A DNA stretch of 64,000 bases, taken from contig JAJYDW010000002.1 in assembly GCA_021790385.1 (NCBI GenBank), forward strand, positions 71,551 to 135,550, read 5' to 3'. Source of the stretch: Planctomycetota bacterium. Lineage in GTDB: Bacteria; Planctomycetota; Phycisphaerae; WQYP01. Positions 8,674 through 19,041 of this stretch are shown one piece after another; positions within the stretch are counted from its first letter, which is position 1; each line of letters starts with the position of its first letter. Below the pieces are notes generated by a model. It made no database searches and was not told the DNA's origin. It was given only the letters and a program-made list of their open reading frames with translations. The translations under genes and the position numbers were made by a program.

Positions 8674-11067
8674 ATGCCGATGTCGGAAGCAATCAACTTA
8701 AAACCTCATCTGGAGCGTCGCCGCTGGGCCATTGGCGGACAGGTGCAGGGGGTTGGGTTTCGGCCGTTTGTGTACCGGCTGGCCACACAATTGCACCTGA
8801 CAGGATGGGTGGCCAATAACAGCACCGGCGTTGTGATTGAAGCCCAGGGACGCCCCGAAAATATCGCCCGATTCGCCCAGGCCTTGCGACATGAAGCTCC
8901 GCCAATGGCCAGGATTGACCTCTTGGCTGATCAGGCACTGGCAGTACATGCGCAAGAAGCTGGATTTGCAATATTGGCCAGTGATGAGCACGGTCCTGCC
9001 ACTGCCGCGATTACCCCGGATACCGCCCTTTGCCCGCACTGCCGCCAGGAATTATTCGATATCCGCAATCGCCGTTTCAGACACGCCTTAATCACCTGCA
9101 CCAATTGCGGGCCGCGTTACAGCATCATCGTTCACATTCCCTATGACCGCCCCGCCACCACCATGGCGGATTTTGCCATGTGCCCGACCTGCGGGAATGA
9201 ATACCGAAATCCGCTGAATCGGCGGTTTCATGCCCAGCCCATTGCCTGTATGGATTGCGGCCCAAGACTGGCACTGGTCAACTCCGCCGGGGAACCCATG
9301 GACGGCGATCCCATCGCCAAGGCTGCGGATTTGCTTCGCAACGGTAACATTGTGGCTGTTAAAGGCCTGGGTGGATTTCACCTGGCCGTACGTGCGGATG
9401 ATGCCAAGGGAGTAGTACGGCTGCGTCGGCTTAAGCATCGAGATGCCAAGCCATTTGCCCTGATGTGCTCCTCGGTGGAGGCGGCGGGTCGGTATGTAAC
9501 GCTTAGTCCGGCTGCAGCTAAGGCGCTGGCTTCCCCGGTCGCTCCAATTATTCTGGCACGGCGGGTCGCCGGCACCGCCGTTGCTTCCCAGGTAGCACCC
9601 TTTAATGCCCGCTTGGGAATAATGTTAGCCTACACGCCCATCCAGCACTTACTCATGGCCGAATTGAATTTGCCAGAAGCTGTATTAGTGATGACCAGTG
9701 GCAACAGCAGCGATGAGCCATTGGTAATTGACAATACCGAGGCTGTACGGCGATTAGGATCGCTCTGCGATGCCATACTCTTGCATGACAGGCCCATTGC
9801 CCGCTGCGTGGATGATTCAGTCTTACTGGATATGGGCGATAACGAAGAGCTTTTACCAATTCGGCGATCGCGTGGCTTTGTTCCCACTGCCATTCCTCTG
9901 GTCGGTGTCGAAGGTGCCGCGGGGCTGGCTCTTGGCGGTGAATTAAAAAACACCGTGACATTGGTAACACCCTCCGGGGCCATCGTCAGCCAGCACCTGG
10001 GAGATATCCGCAATCCGCTGGCCTTTGATTATTTCCGACGGGCTATTGATGATTGGTGCAGCCTTTACCAGGTCCATCCGCAATTTATCGCCTGCGATAT
10101 GCATCCTTTGTACGTCAGTACAGGGTATGCGGCTGCTCTGGCCAGAAAGTTCAACGCCACACTGTATCCGGTTCAACATCATTTTGCGCATGCTGCGGCG
10201 GTGCTGGCGGAACATAGCCATACGGATCGGGCCCTGGCTCTGATAGCCGATGGTTCTGGCTTAGGTACAGATGGCACTGGTTGGGGCGGAGAACTGCTTT
10301 CGGTATCGCCGGTGGATTTTACACGACTGGCAAGTTTGCAACCGTTGCGGCTGCCGGGCGGAGACATCGCCGCCAAGGAAATTCGTCGCAGCGCGGTGGC
10401 ACTGTTGTGGCAGGTATTCGGCGATGCCGGAGAAAATCATCCGCTGGCCGGCACCGTTATGCCGGATCGGCATCTTCGCCAGGCCATGTTTCTGATGATG
10501 CGACGTAACTGGCAATGCGTAACATCCAGCAGCACGGGGCGATTATTTGACGGCCTGGCTGCATTGCTGAATTTATGCACGTATAACCGGTACGAAGGCG
10601 AAGCGGCCATGACCCTGGAAACGGTTGCTCTGGAAGCGGCAGATGCTGTGGCTGAAATGGGCGTGCTCTGGCAGATACACACGGATGAAGACGGCATCGA
10701 GAGGTTGGATCTTACGCCGTTATGGAGGTTTCTGTTGCAGCAGCATCTACGCGGAACGGCGGCGGCAACCATCTCCGCGCTGTTCCATCACTATTTAGCC
10801 GCGGCATGGGATGCAGTGGTGGCCGAACATGCTGATAAAAGCGGCGTGAAAGTGGTAGCGTTGTCGGGCGGTGTATTGACCAATCAGGTTTTCGCTGAGG
10901 CCTTAACCCAACGACTTGCCCGAAGGGGCTTGCGCGTATTGCGCCATCATCGGGTACCACCCACCGATGGAGGATTATCTTTGGGGCAAGCGTTCATTGC
11001 CGCGAGTCTTATGACCCGGCATGGGCTGAAAACCCGTGAACCAAAGGAGTGCAAACTGTGTGTTTAG
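8674..11067 (+). CDS. hypF: Carbamoyltransferase HypF, [NiFe]-hydrogenase maturation
   Basis: HypF uses carbamoyl phosphate and ATP to make a carbamoyl group and hands it to the C-terminal Cys of HypE, the source of the CN ligands of the NiFe site. The 797 residues show an acylphosphatase domain with VQGVGFRPFVYRLA (24-37), two zinc fingers (C120/C123/C142/C145 and C170/C173/C192/C195), a YrdC-like domain (about 205-385) and a Kae1-like carbamoyltransferase domain with HHFAHAAAVLAEH. An in-frame start at 8638 exists, but the ATG at 8674 has GGGAAGG eight bases upstream and gives the normal N-terminus. It is the first gene of the 16-kb hydrogenase run and overlaps hypC by 10 bases. Confidence 0.96.
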   Translation: MPMSEAINLKPHLERRRWAIGGQVQGVGFRPFVYRLATQLHLTGWVANNSTGVVIEAQGRPENIARFAQALRHEAPPMARIDLLADQALAVHAQEAGFAILASDEHGPATAAITPDTALCPHCRQELFDIRNRRFRHALITCTNCGPRYSIIVHIPYDRPATTMADFAMCPTCGNEYRNPLNRRFHAQPIACMDCGPRLALVNSAGEPMDGDPIAKAADLLRNGNIVAVKGLGGFHLAVRADDAKGVVRLRRLKHRDAKPFALMCSSVEAAGRYVTLSPAAAKALASPVAPIILARRVAGTAVASQVAPFNARLGIMLAYTPIQHLLMAELNLPEAVLVMTSGNSSDEPLVIDNTEAVRRLGSLCDAILLHDRPIARCVDDSVLLDMGDNEELLPIRRSRGFVPTAIPLVGVEGAAGLALGGELKNTVTLVTPSGAIVSQHLGDIRNPLAFDYFRRAIDDWCSLYQVHPQFIACDMHPLYVSTGYAAALARKFNATLYPVQHHFAHAAAVLAEHSHTDRALALIADGSGLGTDGTGWGGELLSVSPVDFTRLASLQPLRLPGGDIAAKEIRRSAVALLWQVFGDAGENHPLAGTVMPDRHLRQAMFLMMRRNWQCVTSSSTGRLFDGLAALLNLCTYNRYEGEAAMTLETVALEAADAVAEMGVLWQIHTDEDGIERLDLTPLWRFLLQQHLRGTAAATISALFHHYLAAAWDAVVAEHADKSGVKVVALSGGVLTNQVFAEALTQRLARRGLRVLRHHRVPPTDGGLSLGQAFIAASLMTRHGLKTREPKECKLCV

Positions 11068-11345
11068 CCGTACCTGCAAAATTAATAACGCACAACGGCC
11101 TGGAGGGTGTGGTGGATTTGCACGGCAACCGTTTGCCGGTGAACATCATGTTAACGCCGGACGCCCAGCCCGGGGATTGGCTGCTTATTCACGCGGGCTT
11201 TGCCATAGAAAAACTGGATCCGAAACAGGCTGGCGAAACGTGGGCCTTGCTGCGTGATGTGGCTCAGGCCGCCGCTAATTCTCCGGCCGGTTCAGAAGCT
11301 GATGCATCAGCGCATTCATCCACAGGCAAAGGAGATCGGCGATGA
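11058..11345 (+). CDS. hypC: Hydrogenase assembly chaperone HypC/HupF
   Basis: HypC carries the Fe(CN)2CO unit with HypD and delivers it to the large-subunit precursor. Its function needs a Cys immediately after the initiator Met. The GTG at 11058 gives MCLAVPAKL with Cys2 in place, and AAGGAG lies eight bases upstream. A GTG nine bases earlier would bury that Cys and is rejected. The first 75 residues fit the small beta-barrel family, including the LPVNIM and GDWLLIHAGFAIEKLD segments. The last 20 or so residues are a poorly conserved polar tail. The gene overlaps hypF by 10 bases and hypD by 4. Confidence 0.95.
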   Translation: MCLAVPAKLITHNGLEGVVDLHGNRLPVNIMLTPDAQPGDWLLIHAGFAIEKLDPKQAGETWALLRDVAQAAANSPAGSEADASAHSSTGKGDRR

Positions 11346-12478
11346 ATATTGGTGCCCGTCCAAGCGAGGAATTACTTCGTGCACTGCATGCTTCCGCTGC
11401 CGACATTGGCCGATCCATAGCATTTATGGAGGTTTGCGGTACGCATACGACCAGTGCTTTTCGCTGTGGTTTGCACAGCGTGATGCCGAAAAATGTGCGT
11501 TTAATCAGCGGTCCGGGTTGCCCGGTGTGTGTCACTGCCCAGGCGGATATTGATGAGCTTATTGATCTGGGCAGCCGCCGTGAGATAACTCTATGCACCT
11601 ACGGCGACATGTTGCGGGTGCCTGGAAAACACGGCAGCCTGGAAAAGGCCCGTGGGGATGGAGCTAACATTGAAGTAGTGTACAGCAGTTTAGATGCGGT
11701 GCGGATGGCACAAACCCACCCGGATCGACAGGTGGTATTTGCGGCGGTCGGCTTTGAAACCACAGCCCCGGCCACGGCGGCGGCGATCTGCGCAGCCCAG
11801 GAGCTTGGGCTGGATAACTTCACCGTATTGGCCAGCCATAAATTGATTCTTCCTGCCATGCGGGCGTTGCTTTCGGCTGCGGACCGGCCGATGATCGACG
11901 GATTTTTGTGCCCTGGTCACGTGTCGGTCATCATTGGATCAGATGCCTACCGGTGTATTGTGGAGGAATTTAACACCCCGTGTGTGATCGGCGGGTTTGA
12001 GCCTGGTCTTTTGCTATCCTCGCTGCTGTGCCTGACGGAGATGATAGCCGCCGGGCGTGTGGCGTTGGTCAATCAATATCCTCAGGCAGTTCGCCCGACC
12101 GGTAACGCGCACGCCCAAGCCTTGCTGCAGAAGGTCTTTGAAACGGGTAACGCCCACTGGCGCGGCCTGGGTCTGATACCGCAGAGCGGATTATTTCTGC
12201 GCCAGGGCTATGCACGTTTTAATGCTGCACAAAGATTCAGCCTGAAACCTGTGGAGGATCGTGAACCGGCTGGCTGTATCTGTGGACGGATCATCAGTGG
12301 TTTGGCCTTGCCGCCGGAATGCAAGCTCTTTGGTCGCGCGTGCACCCCGGTGCAACCGATTGGACCGTGCATGGTCAGTTCCGAAGGCACCTGTGCAGCC
12401 TGGTTTAAATATGGACCACACCGCGCCGAGAGCCATGGTGTCGCTCCGGCTCAACAACTTCAAGAGGTGCTGCCATGA
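11342..12478 (+). CDS. hypD: Hydrogenase maturation Fe-S scaffold HypD
   Basis: HypD is the redox-active scaffold on which Fe(CN)2CO is assembled together with HypC. The 378-residue protein has all the family landmarks: the CGTHT motif with C32, GPGCPVCVT with C60 and C63, FAAVGFETTAPATA, PGHVSVI and CVIGGFEP. The C-terminal cysteine-rich region, with CICGRIISG and CKLFGRACTP, binds a [4Fe-4S] cluster. It overlaps hypC and hypE by four bases at both ends, as expected for translational coupling. Nothing is missing or truncated. Confidence 0.97.
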   Translation: MNIGARPSEELLRALHASAADIGRSIAFMEVCGTHTTSAFRCGLHSVMPKNVRLISGPGCPVCVTAQADIDELIDLGSRREITLCTYGDMLRVPGKHGSLEKARGDGANIEVVYSSLDAVRMAQTHPDRQVVFAAVGFETTAPATAAAICAAQELGLDNFTVLASHKLILPAMRALLSAADRPMIDGFLCPGHVSVIIGSDAYRCIVEEFNTPCVIGGFEPGLLLSSLLCLTEMIAAGRVALVNQYPQAVRPTGNAHAQALLQKVFETGNAHWRGLGLIPQSGLFLRQGYARFNAAQRFSLKPVEDREPAGCICGRIISGLALPPECKLFGRACTPVQPIGPCMVSSEGTCAAWFKYGPHRAESHGVAPAQQLQEVLP

Positions 12479-13533
12479 CCATCCAGAAATCGGCCTTATC
12501 TTCGATGTCAACATCGATTCAGCCACCGGCAACCTTCCAGTGTGTAGTGCTGGGACATGGCGGAGGTGGCCAGCTCACGGATGTATTGATCAACCAGTTG
12601 GTATTGCCGCGATTGGGCAATCCCGCACTGACCGATCTGCTGGATTCTGGCATGCTCGACGATGGCCGCCTGGCCCTGACCATTGATAGCTACGTGGTGC
12701 AGCCGCTATTTTTCCCGGGTGGTGATATTGGCCGACTGGCCGTCAGTGGAACCGTCAACGATCTGGCGGTCAGCGGAGCTGTACCCATGGGGCTGGCGCT
12801 GTCGATGATTCTAGCGGAAGGTCTGCCACGGCAAATTCTTGAGCGTGTGCTGGATTCCGCAGCCGCCACCGCTGCTGAAGCCGGTGTGCGGGTTATCACC
12901 GGCGATACCAAAGTGGTTGGCCGAGGTCAGGCGGATGGCATTTACCTCACCACTGCGGGCGTTGGCAAAATGGAACCCAGTCCGCAGCCGCATCCGGCTC
13001 GCGTTCAACCCGGAGATATCTTGATCATCAACGGCCCGATTGGTGAGCACGGCCTGGCGGTCATGCTGGCCCGCGAAATGCCGGAAGTGCAAAGTGTTTT
13101 GCGCAGTGATGCCGCCCCGCTCAACGGCCTGATTGGTCAACTCCGGACGTGTGTACCAGGCGTGGTGTTCATGCGCGATCCAACCCGCGGCGGACTGGCC
13201 GGTGTGGCCGCGGATCTGGCGGCGAGAACCGGCTATCGGATTATTCTTGAAGAAATGCAAATTCCAATCCGCCCCGAAGCCCGCCACGCGGCCGACATGC
13301 TGGGATTGGATCCTCTGGACATCGCCAATGAAGGCAAGGTGCTTATGGCGGTGCGCCCCGCCGAGGCCCAGGCCGCGTTAAATTTAATTCAGTCGCATCC
13401 CCTGGGACACCAGGCCGCAATCATCGGCCATGTATCTACTGAAATTGATGGATTATGCGTGCTGCGGACGGAAATCGGCGGGCAGCGCATCGTACAAAAG
13501 CCTTACGGAGAACAATTGCCGCGCATTTGCTGA
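12475..13533 (+). CDS. hypE: Carbamoyl dehydratase HypE
   Basis: HypE receives the carbamoyl group from HypF on its C-terminal Cys and dehydrates it with ATP to a thiocyanate, the cyanide donor for the active-site iron. The protein (352 residues) is a PurM/AIR-synthase-like ATPase with the N-terminal LGHGGGGQLTD, the DSYVVQPLFFPGGDIGRL and SGTVNDLAVSGA segments, GDTKVVGRG, and RDPTRGGLA. It ends in the diagnostic PRIC, with C352 as the last residue. Its start overlaps the hypD stop as ATGA. Thirty bases separate it from hoxE, which is where the structural genes begin. Confidence 0.97.
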   Translation: MTIQKSALSSMSTSIQPPATFQCVVLGHGGGGQLTDVLINQLVLPRLGNPALTDLLDSGMLDDGRLALTIDSYVVQPLFFPGGDIGRLAVSGTVNDLAVSGAVPMGLALSMILAEGLPRQILERVLDSAAATAAEAGVRVITGDTKVVGRGQADGIYLTTAGVGKMEPSPQPHPARVQPGDILIINGPIGEHGLAVMLAREMPEVQSVLRSDAAPLNGLIGQLRTCVPGVVFMRDPTRGGLAGVAADLAARTGYRIILEEMQIPIRPEARHAADMLGLDPLDIANEGKVLMAVRPAEAQAALNLIQSHPLGHQAAIIGHVSTEIDGLCVLRTEIGGQRIVQKPYGEQLPRIC

Positions 13534-13563
13534 CGCGGTGGAATCAGCACAGGAGTCACTTAC

Positions 13564-14076
13564 ATGACACAAGCCGCATCCATGCCACAACCTCCCACGG
13601 ATGATAAACGCTGGAAAATCGTGGAAACCACGATGCGCCGCAATAATTTTCATGCGGACGCCCTGATTGAGAGTTTGCACAGTGTGCAGCAGGCTTTCGG
13701 CTTTTTGGATAAGTCCTCAATGCTCTGGGTGGCGGCAGCGTTGCACGTGCCGCTGTCCAAGGTCTACGGCGTAGCCACTTTTTATCATTTTTTCACGCTT
13801 AAACCGCAGGGGAAACACGTATGTGTGGTTTGCATGGGAACCGCCTGTTACATCAAAGGCGGTCAAAAGCTGCTCGACGAAGTGCAACAGCGTTACAGTA
13901 TTAAAGAAAACCAGACCACCAAAGACGGCCAACTGTCGCTGGTGGTGGCACGCTGCATCGGGGCCTGCGGGCTGGCCCCCACCGCCGTGATTGACGGGCA
14001 GGTATTCGGCAAACGCACACCAACGGAGTTGCTGGACTCGCTGGATGCCACATTGAAAAGAAAGGTCAATGTATGA
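13564..14076 (+). CDS. hoxE: HoxE, NuoE-like [2Fe-2S] subunit of the bidirectional hydrogenase diaphorase
   Basis: This 170-residue thioredoxin-fold protein carries one [2Fe-2S] cluster with ligands C90, C95, C131 and C135, in [11 protein letters not shown] and [11 protein letters not shown]. HoxE is the accessory diaphorase subunit found in HoxEFUYH complexes; in cyanobacteria it is associated with membrane or ferredoxin contacts. The ATG has CAGGAG nine bases upstream. The gene overlaps hoxF by four bases. NuoE of complex I is the alternative name, but its position before hoxF-hoxU-hoxY-hoxH settles the assignment. Confidence 0.92.
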   Translation: MTQAASMPQPPTDDKRWKIVETTMRRNNFHADALIESLHSVQQAFGFLDKSSMLWVAAALHVPLSKVYGVATFYHFFTLKPQGKHVCVVCMGTACYIKGGQKLLDEVQQRYSIKENQTTKDGQLSLVVARCIGACGLAPTAVIDGQVFGKRTPTELLDSLDATLKRKVNV

Positions 14077-15719
14077 AACCGGAAGAATTAACAGCCATGG
14101 CGGAAAAGGTCCGGAAGCAGGATGCTCATTTTTCCCATCATATTCACGTCTGTACGGAATCGGGATGTGTAAGCTCACAGAGCGATGTTCTTCTGAAAAA
14201 CATCACCGACGAAGTGCAGCAGCGCGGGCTTAAGGGCAAGGTGTGCGTTAAAGGCGTAGGGTGCATGGGCCTGTGCTGCAATGGTCCTCTGCTCAAGGCC
14301 GACGATACCATGTATCAGTTCGTCAAGCCTGAAGATGCGGGTGCCATTGTGGATAGTCTGACCAGTACACCGGTGGTGGAGTTGGTTTGCGACACGAAGC
14401 AGCCATTTTTTGCCCGACAAAAATTAATCGTGCGTGAAAATGCCGGACACATTGATCCGGAAAGTATCGCTGACTGTGTGGCTCATGGTGCATATCGAGC
14501 GCTTCTTAAAGTGCTTACCAGTATGACGCCACAACAGGTTATTGCCGAGGTATCTGAATCGGGCCTGCGCGGACGCGGCGGAGCCGGCTTTCCCACTGGT
14601 CTGAAATGGTCAACGGTTTCCAAAGCGGGAGGCAAAACCAAATATGTCATCTGCAACGGCGATGAAGGCGATCCCGGAGCCTTCATGGATCGAAGTGTCA
14701 TGGAAGGTGATCCGCACCGCGTGCTGGAAGGAATGGCTATCGGGGCCTATGCCGTTGGTGCCGGGCAGGGAATTATTTATGTTCGGGCGGAATATCCATT
14801 GGCAGTTAAGCGTCTCACGCGGGCCATCAATCAGGCCCGGCGCGAAGGTCTGCTGGGCCATGGACTGTTTGGTTCAAATTTTGATTTTAACGTGGAAATT
14901 CGCCTGGGCGCTGGAGCGTTTGTCTGCGGCGAAGAAACCGCCCTCATTGCCAGCGTGGAGGGCAAACGCGGCATGCCACGTCCGCGACCACCGTATCCGG
15001 CTAACTCCGGTCTGCACGGCTGCCCGACGCTGATCAACAATGTGGAGACCTTTGCCAATATCCCGGCCATCATGGAGCGCGGCGGAAAATGGTTCGCCAC
15101 CATCGGCACGGAAAAGAGTAAGGGTACAAAAATATTCGCCCTTACCGGAAAAATCAAAAACACCGGCCTGATTGAAGTACCCATGGGCATACCGCTGCGG
15201 GAAATTATTTACGATATCGCCGGCGGAATTCCCGACGGCAAAGCTTTCAAGGCCGTGCAAACCGGCGGGCCTTCCGGCGGCTGTATTCCAGCAGAACATC
15301 TGGACATTACCGTCGATTACGAATCCTTGACGAAACTCGGTTCCATCATGGGTTCCGGCGGCATGATTGTCATGGATGAAACCAGCAATATGGTGGATGT
15401 TGCGCGGTTTTTCATGGAATTCTGTATGACCGAAAGCTGCGGCAAATGTGTGCCCTGCCGCGTGGGTACTTACGAAATGCACGAACTGCTGGATCGAATC
15501 TGTAAACGTCAGGCCACCATGGCCGATCTGAATCTGCTCAAAGAACTCTGCGATATGGTCAAGCAGACCAGCCTTTGTGGTCTGGGCCAGTCCGCACCTA
15601 ACCCGGTGCTTAGCACTCTGCGCTATTTTGAAAATGAATATCTGAAACTTATCCAAAGCTCCCCCGCCAGTCACGCTGGAGATGGGGACCATCATGTTGC
15701 CCTGGAGGTGCTCTCATGA
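14073..15719 (+). CDS. hoxF: HoxF, NAD-binding flavoprotein subunit of the bidirectional hydrogenase
   Basis: HoxF oxidises or reduces NAD(H) at an FMN and passes electrons to HoxU. The 548 residues comprise an N-terminal thioredoxin-like [2Fe-2S] domain (C27, C32, C64, C68), the FMN/NADH domain with [16 protein letters not shown] and [13 protein letters not shown], an SLBB-type domain, and a C-terminal [4Fe-4S] domain with ligands C456, C459, C462 and C502 (SCGKCVPCR and SLCGLGQ). This is the fused NuoE-like plus NuoF arrangement of hydrogenase HoxF. It overlaps hoxE and hoxU by four bases. The complex is expected in the cytoplasm. Confidence 0.95.
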   Translation: MKPEELTAMAEKVRKQDAHFSHHIHVCTESGCVSSQSDVLLKNITDEVQQRGLKGKVCVKGVGCMGLCCNGPLLKADDTMYQFVKPEDAGAIVDSLTSTPVVELVCDTKQPFFARQKLIVRENAGHIDPESIADCVAHGAYRALLKVLTSMTPQQVIAEVSESGLRGRGGAGFPTGLKWSTVSKAGGKTKYVICNGDEGDPGAFMDRSVMEGDPHRVLEGMAIGAYAVGAGQGIIYVRAEYPLAVKRLTRAINQARREGLLGHGLFGSNFDFNVEIRLGAGAFVCGEETALIASVEGKRGMPRPRPPYPANSGLHGCPTLINNVETFANIPAIMERGGKWFATIGTEKSKGTKIFALTGKIKNTGLIEVPMGIPLREIIYDIAGGIPDGKAFKAVQTGGPSGGCIPAEHLDITVDYESLTKLGSIMGSGGMIVMDETSNMVDVARFFMEFCMTESCGKCVPCRVGTYEMHELLDRICKRQATMADLNLLKELCDMVKQTSLCGLGQSAPNPVLSTLRYFENEYLKLIQSSPASHAGDGDHHVALEVLS

Positions 15720-16447
15720 ATACGCCTGTCGATATTGCAACAGAATCCATCACGCTGCGGATTGATGATAAAGATGTCAGTTGCCGCAAGGGGGAAACCG
15801 TTCTCCAGGTGGCGCGCGAAAACGGCATTGATATCCCAACGCTTTGTTATATGGAAGGTCTTACGGTGTGGGGCGGATGTCGGCTGTGCATGGTGGAAAT
15901 TGCCGGCTCTCCCAAGTTGCAGGCTGCTTGCGCTACGGTTTGTACGGAAGGGATGATCATCAGCACTCAGTCTCCTCGGCTGGAGAACTATCGCCGCATG
16001 ATTGTGGAATTGCTCTTTGCCGAGCGCAACCATGTGTGCTCGGTCTGCGTAAGCAATGGCCACTGCGAGTTACAGACCATGGCCGTAAAATTGGGTATCG
16101 ACCATGTGCGATTTGCATATCGTTTTCCACATCTGGAGGTGGATAACTCGCATGACCGCATGCGCATGGACCACAACCGCTGCATTTTATGCACCCGATG
16201 CGTGCGTGTATGTGCCGAAATCGAGGGTGCCCACACCAAAGATATCAAAGGTCGCGGCGTGCTCGCTGCCATCATCCACGATCTGGACCAGAACTGGGGT
16301 GAAAGCTCCACCTGCACCAGTTGCGGAAAATGCGTCAATATCTGCCCCACCGGAGCCTTAACCCATCGCGGTACCGCTGTGGGCGAAATGACCAAAAAGA
16401 CTACGTTCCTGCCTTATTTAACCCTCATGCGGGAGGCCCAACCATGA
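15716..16447 (+). CDS. hoxU: HoxU, Fe-S electron-transfer subunit of the bidirectional hydrogenase
   Basis: HoxU links HoxF to the hydrogenase module. The 243-residue protein corresponds to the N-terminal Fe-S part of NuoG. It has a plant-ferredoxin-like [2Fe-2S] site (C44, C55, C58, C72), a His/Cys [4Fe-4S] site in [16 protein letters not shown] (H106, C108, C111, C117), and two C-terminal [4Fe-4S] motifs, [11 protein letters not shown] and [14 protein letters not shown]. The short H-x-C spacing at the His site is typical of HoxU. It lacks the long molybdopterin-like domain of NuoG, which argues against complex I. It overlaps hoxF and hoxY by four bases. Confidence 0.95.
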   Translation: MNTPVDIATESITLRIDDKDVSCRKGETVLQVARENGIDIPTLCYMEGLTVWGGCRLCMVEIAGSPKLQAACATVCTEGMIISTQSPRLENYRRMIVELLFAERNHVCSVCVSNGHCELQTMAVKLGIDHVRFAYRFPHLEVDNSHDRMRMDHNRCILCTRCVRVCAEIEGAHTKDIKGRGVLAAIIHDLDQNWGESSTCTSCGKCVNICPTGALTHRGTAVGEMTKKTTFLPYLTLMREAQP

Positions 16448-17010
16448 CTACGCCAACAGCAAAACCTACCGTAGCCACCGTCTGGCTGGACGGCTGTTCC
16501 GGATGCCACATGAGTTTTCTCGACCTTGATGAGCGGCTCATCACCCTGGCAGGGCTGGTGGATGTGCTCCATTCTCCGGTGGTGGACCAAAAGCAGTTTC
16601 CACAGCAGGTCGACCTTACTCTTGTCGAAGGTGCCGTCAGCAGCGAAGAAGATCTGCACAAAGCCTTGATTATTCGGGCCCGCAGCAAACTGGTGGTGGC
16701 GCTCGGCGATTGCGCTGTTACCGGCAATGTGCCGGCCATGCGCAACTATTTCGATCGCAGCGACCTGTTTGCCCGGGCGTATGTGGAAAATGCCCAGGAA
16801 CCAACGACCCCGGAAGAACGGCGGGTGGTGCTGCCGGTGCTGGGCGTGCCGCCCCTTCGCCCGCACGCCACCGCTCTCCACGAGGTCATCAAGGTGGATA
16901 TGTTTTTACCGGGCTGCCCGCCACCTGCCGATGCCATTTGGTACCTTTTAACCGAGATTCTAGCCGGACGTACACCAGCCACAACCACTGTATCGCGATT
17001 CGGCAAGTAG
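16444..17010 (+). CDS. hoxY: HoxY, [NiFe]-hydrogenase small subunit
   Basis: HoxY is the small electron-transferring subunit that docks on HoxH. The 188 residues carry the four ligands of the proximal [4Fe-4S] cluster: C18 and C21 in [10 protein letters not shown]90 in LGDCAVTGN, and C158 in [10 protein letters not shown]. The protein lacks the medial and distal cluster domain of longer small subunits and has no twin-arginine signal, as expected for cytoplasmic group 3 enzymes. The ATG overlaps the hoxU stop and has GGGAGG seven bases before it; a longer upstream reading frame is not the real start. Forty-two bases follow before hoxH. Confidence 0.95.
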   Translation: MTTPTAKPTVATVWLDGCSGCHMSFLDLDERLITLAGLVDVLHSPVVDQKQFPQQVDLTLVEGAVSSEEDLHKALIIRARSKLVVALGDCAVTGNVPAMRNYFDRSDLFARAYVENAQEPTTPEERRVVLPVLGVPPLRPHATALHEVIKVDMFLPGCPPPADAIWYLLTEILAGRTPATTTVSRFGK

Positions 17011-17052
17011 TGAGTGCCGCGATGGCGCGGCCGCGTAGCAAAGGATTTCACC

Positions 17053-18477
17053 ATGAATAAAACCATTACCATCGAAGGCGTAACGCGGATCGAAGGCCAT
17101 GCCCGCATCACCATTGAACTCGATGAGAGTGGCAAGGTTTCAGATGCCCATTTTCACGTTACACAATTCCGCGGCTTTGAAAAATTTGTCCAAGGCCGTC
17201 CTCTCACTGAAATGCCCGGTATCATGGCCCGAATCTGCGGTATATGCCCGGTGAGCCATTTGATGGCCTCGGCCAAAGCCTGCGACGATTTATTGGCCGT
17301 GGACATCCCCCCCACCGCCAATAAACTGCGGCGGATCATGAATCTGGCCCAGATTGTGCAAAGCCACGCGCTGTCATTTTTTCATCTTTCCAGTCCGGAT
17401 CTGCTTTTTGGCATGGATGGTGATCCGGCGAGCCGCAACATTTTTGGTCTCATCCGCGATCATCCGGAATTCGCCCGCGACGGAATTCTCCTGCGTAAGT
17501 TCGGACAGGACATCATCGCCCTGCTGGGCGAGAAGAAAATTCATCCCGCCTGGGTTGTGCCCGGCGGGGTCAATGCTCCGCTTACCGCTCAGCACCGCGA
17601 CCTGATCCTCGCCGAAATTCCCGCCGCTCTTTCCCGCGCCGCCCGGGCGCTGGAGTATTTCCATACAGTCCGCGACCGCTACCCGGCCGAGGTTGATGCT
17701 TTTGCCAATTTCCCCACGCTTTTTGCCGGCCTGATTTCACCAGCCGGACTCATTGAACACTACGATGGTGCTTTGCGGTTTGTGGATGAAAACGCGGCAC
17801 CCGTGGCTGATCTGACCGACCCACACCAGTATCCATCGATGATCGGCGAAGCGGTCGAAAAACATTCCTATCTAAAATCACCCTATTTCCGGCCGCGCGG
17901 CTATCCCGAAGGAATTTATCGTGTCGGGCCGCTGGCCCGCATTATTCTCGCCGAACGGTGCGGCACACCGCGTGCTGACGCTGAATTGGGCATCTTCCGA
18001 ACGCGGTTGGGCCGATCACCCCAAAGCAGCTTCCATTATCACTGGGCCAGACTGATAGAAATTCTCTATGGCATTGAAATGATTCAACGTCTGCTGGAAT
18101 ACCCGGACATTCTCAATACCCATGTGCGCTCGCGAGCCAGGCCGAATCGGTTTGAAGGTGTCGGAATTTCCGAAGCCCCGCGCGGCACGCTTATTCATCA
18201 TTACCGGATTGATGAAAACGCCCGCATGGTCTGGGCCAATCTCATCATTGCCACCGGCAATAACAATCTGGCTATGAATCGTGGTGTGCTGCAGGTGGCA
18301 CAACGCTTTGTTGATGGCACGCACCTGGAAGAAGGCATGTTAAACCGCGTGGAGGCGGTGATCCGATGTTTTGATCCATGCCTGAGTTGTTCTACTCACG
18401 CCTTGGGACAAATGCCCCTTTGTATTGAATTGCGCAACTCCACTGGAGAATTATGTGATGTTCTGCAACGCGACTGA
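17053..18477 (+). CDS. hoxH: HoxH, [NiFe]-hydrogenase large (catalytic) subunit
   Basis: HoxH holds the NiFe active site that interconverts H2 with protons and electrons. In the 474-residue precursor the Ni ligands are C62 and C65 in [14 protein letters not shown] and C443 and C446 in [11 protein letters not shown]-terminal extension of 25 residues follows H449 and should be removed by the maturation protease encoded next. The motifs and the HoxEFUY partners place it in group 3d (bidirectional NAD-linked). The start at 17053 ([17 protein letters not shown]) is preferred over an in-frame start at 17014 because AAAGGA lies seven bases upstream and the family N-terminus matches. Confidence 0.97.
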   Translation: MNKTITIEGVTRIEGHARITIELDESGKVSDAHFHVTQFRGFEKFVQGRPLTEMPGIMARICGICPVSHLMASAKACDDLLAVDIPPTANKLRRIMNLAQIVQSHALSFFHLSSPDLLFGMDGDPASRNIFGLIRDHPEFARDGILLRKFGQDIIALLGEKKIHPAWVVPGGVNAPLTAQHRDLILAEIPAALSRAARALEYFHTVRDRYPAEVDAFANFPTLFAGLISPAGLIEHYDGALRFVDENAAPVADLTDPHQYPSMIGEAVEKHSYLKSPYFRPRGYPEGIYRVGPLARIILAERCGTPRADAELGIFRTRLGRSPQSSFHYHWARLIEILYGIEMIQRLLEYPDILNTHVRSRARPNRFEGVGISEAPRGTLIHHYRIDENARMVWANLIIATGNNNLAMNRGVLQVAQRFVDGTHLEEGMLNRVEAVIRCFDPCLSCSTHALGQMPLCIELRNSTGELCDVLQRD

Positions 18478-18997
18478 TCCTGAACAGGCAGCTATTAATA
18501 CACTGCTCATAGGCTATGGCAACGCCCTGCGCTCTGACGATGGTGTGGGACCCACCGTGGTGGAACTTATCCGTCAGAGCCTTGGCCCGGCTTTTGCCGC
18601 AAGCGTGGCCTGCCGAACTGAACTGCAGCTTACCCCGGAACTCGCACCTTGGATTGCCTCTGCCCGTCGCGTTATCTTCGTTGATGCCAGTGTTGCTGTC
18701 CCGGCAGGTCGTGTTACAATTCGCCGCATCGCAGCTCAGCCAACGGCAGCCTGCCTGGGTCATCAGTTTTCGCCTCCGCAGATACTGGAACTGGCTCGCC
18801 TGGCTTTTGGATGTGTCCCCCAGGCTTGGATTGTGGCCGTGGGTGTGCAATCATTGGCTGTTGGCCAAGGCTTAACTCCAGCGGTGGAGGATACCGCAAG
18901 ACGGCTGGCCGGACATCTGCGATACCACCTGCTGCCAATCGACAAACCATCGTTCCACTGGACATCCCGGAACACTCGATTGATCAATGAAGGATGA
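18458..18997 (+). CDS. hoxW: Hydrogenase maturation endopeptidase (HoxW type)
   Basis: This nickel-checking protease cuts the C-terminal extension from HoxH after Ni insertion. The protein (about 179 residues) has the family signature GYGNALRSDDGVGP near the N-terminus, including the conserved Asp, and a second acidic region FVDAS. The C-terminal 40 residues are a less conserved extension. The start is ATG at 18458 (or GTG at 18455), with GGAG just upstream. The gene overlaps the end of hoxH by 20 bases, so the protease and its substrate are translationally linked. The name hoxW is assigned by context. Confidence 0.87.
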   Translation: MFCNATDPEQAAINTLLIGYGNALRSDDGVGPTVVELIRQSLGPAFAASVACRTELQLTPELAPWIASARRVIFVDASVAVPAGRVTIRRIAAQPTAACLGHQFSPPQILELARLAFGCVPQAWIVAVGVQSLAVGQGLTPAVEDTARRLAGHLRYHLLPIDKPSFHWTSRNTRLINEG

Positions 18998-19041
18998 TGT
19001 TCAGTGGCGAGAGCGTTAAGCAAAATTTGAAAGGATGTTGC

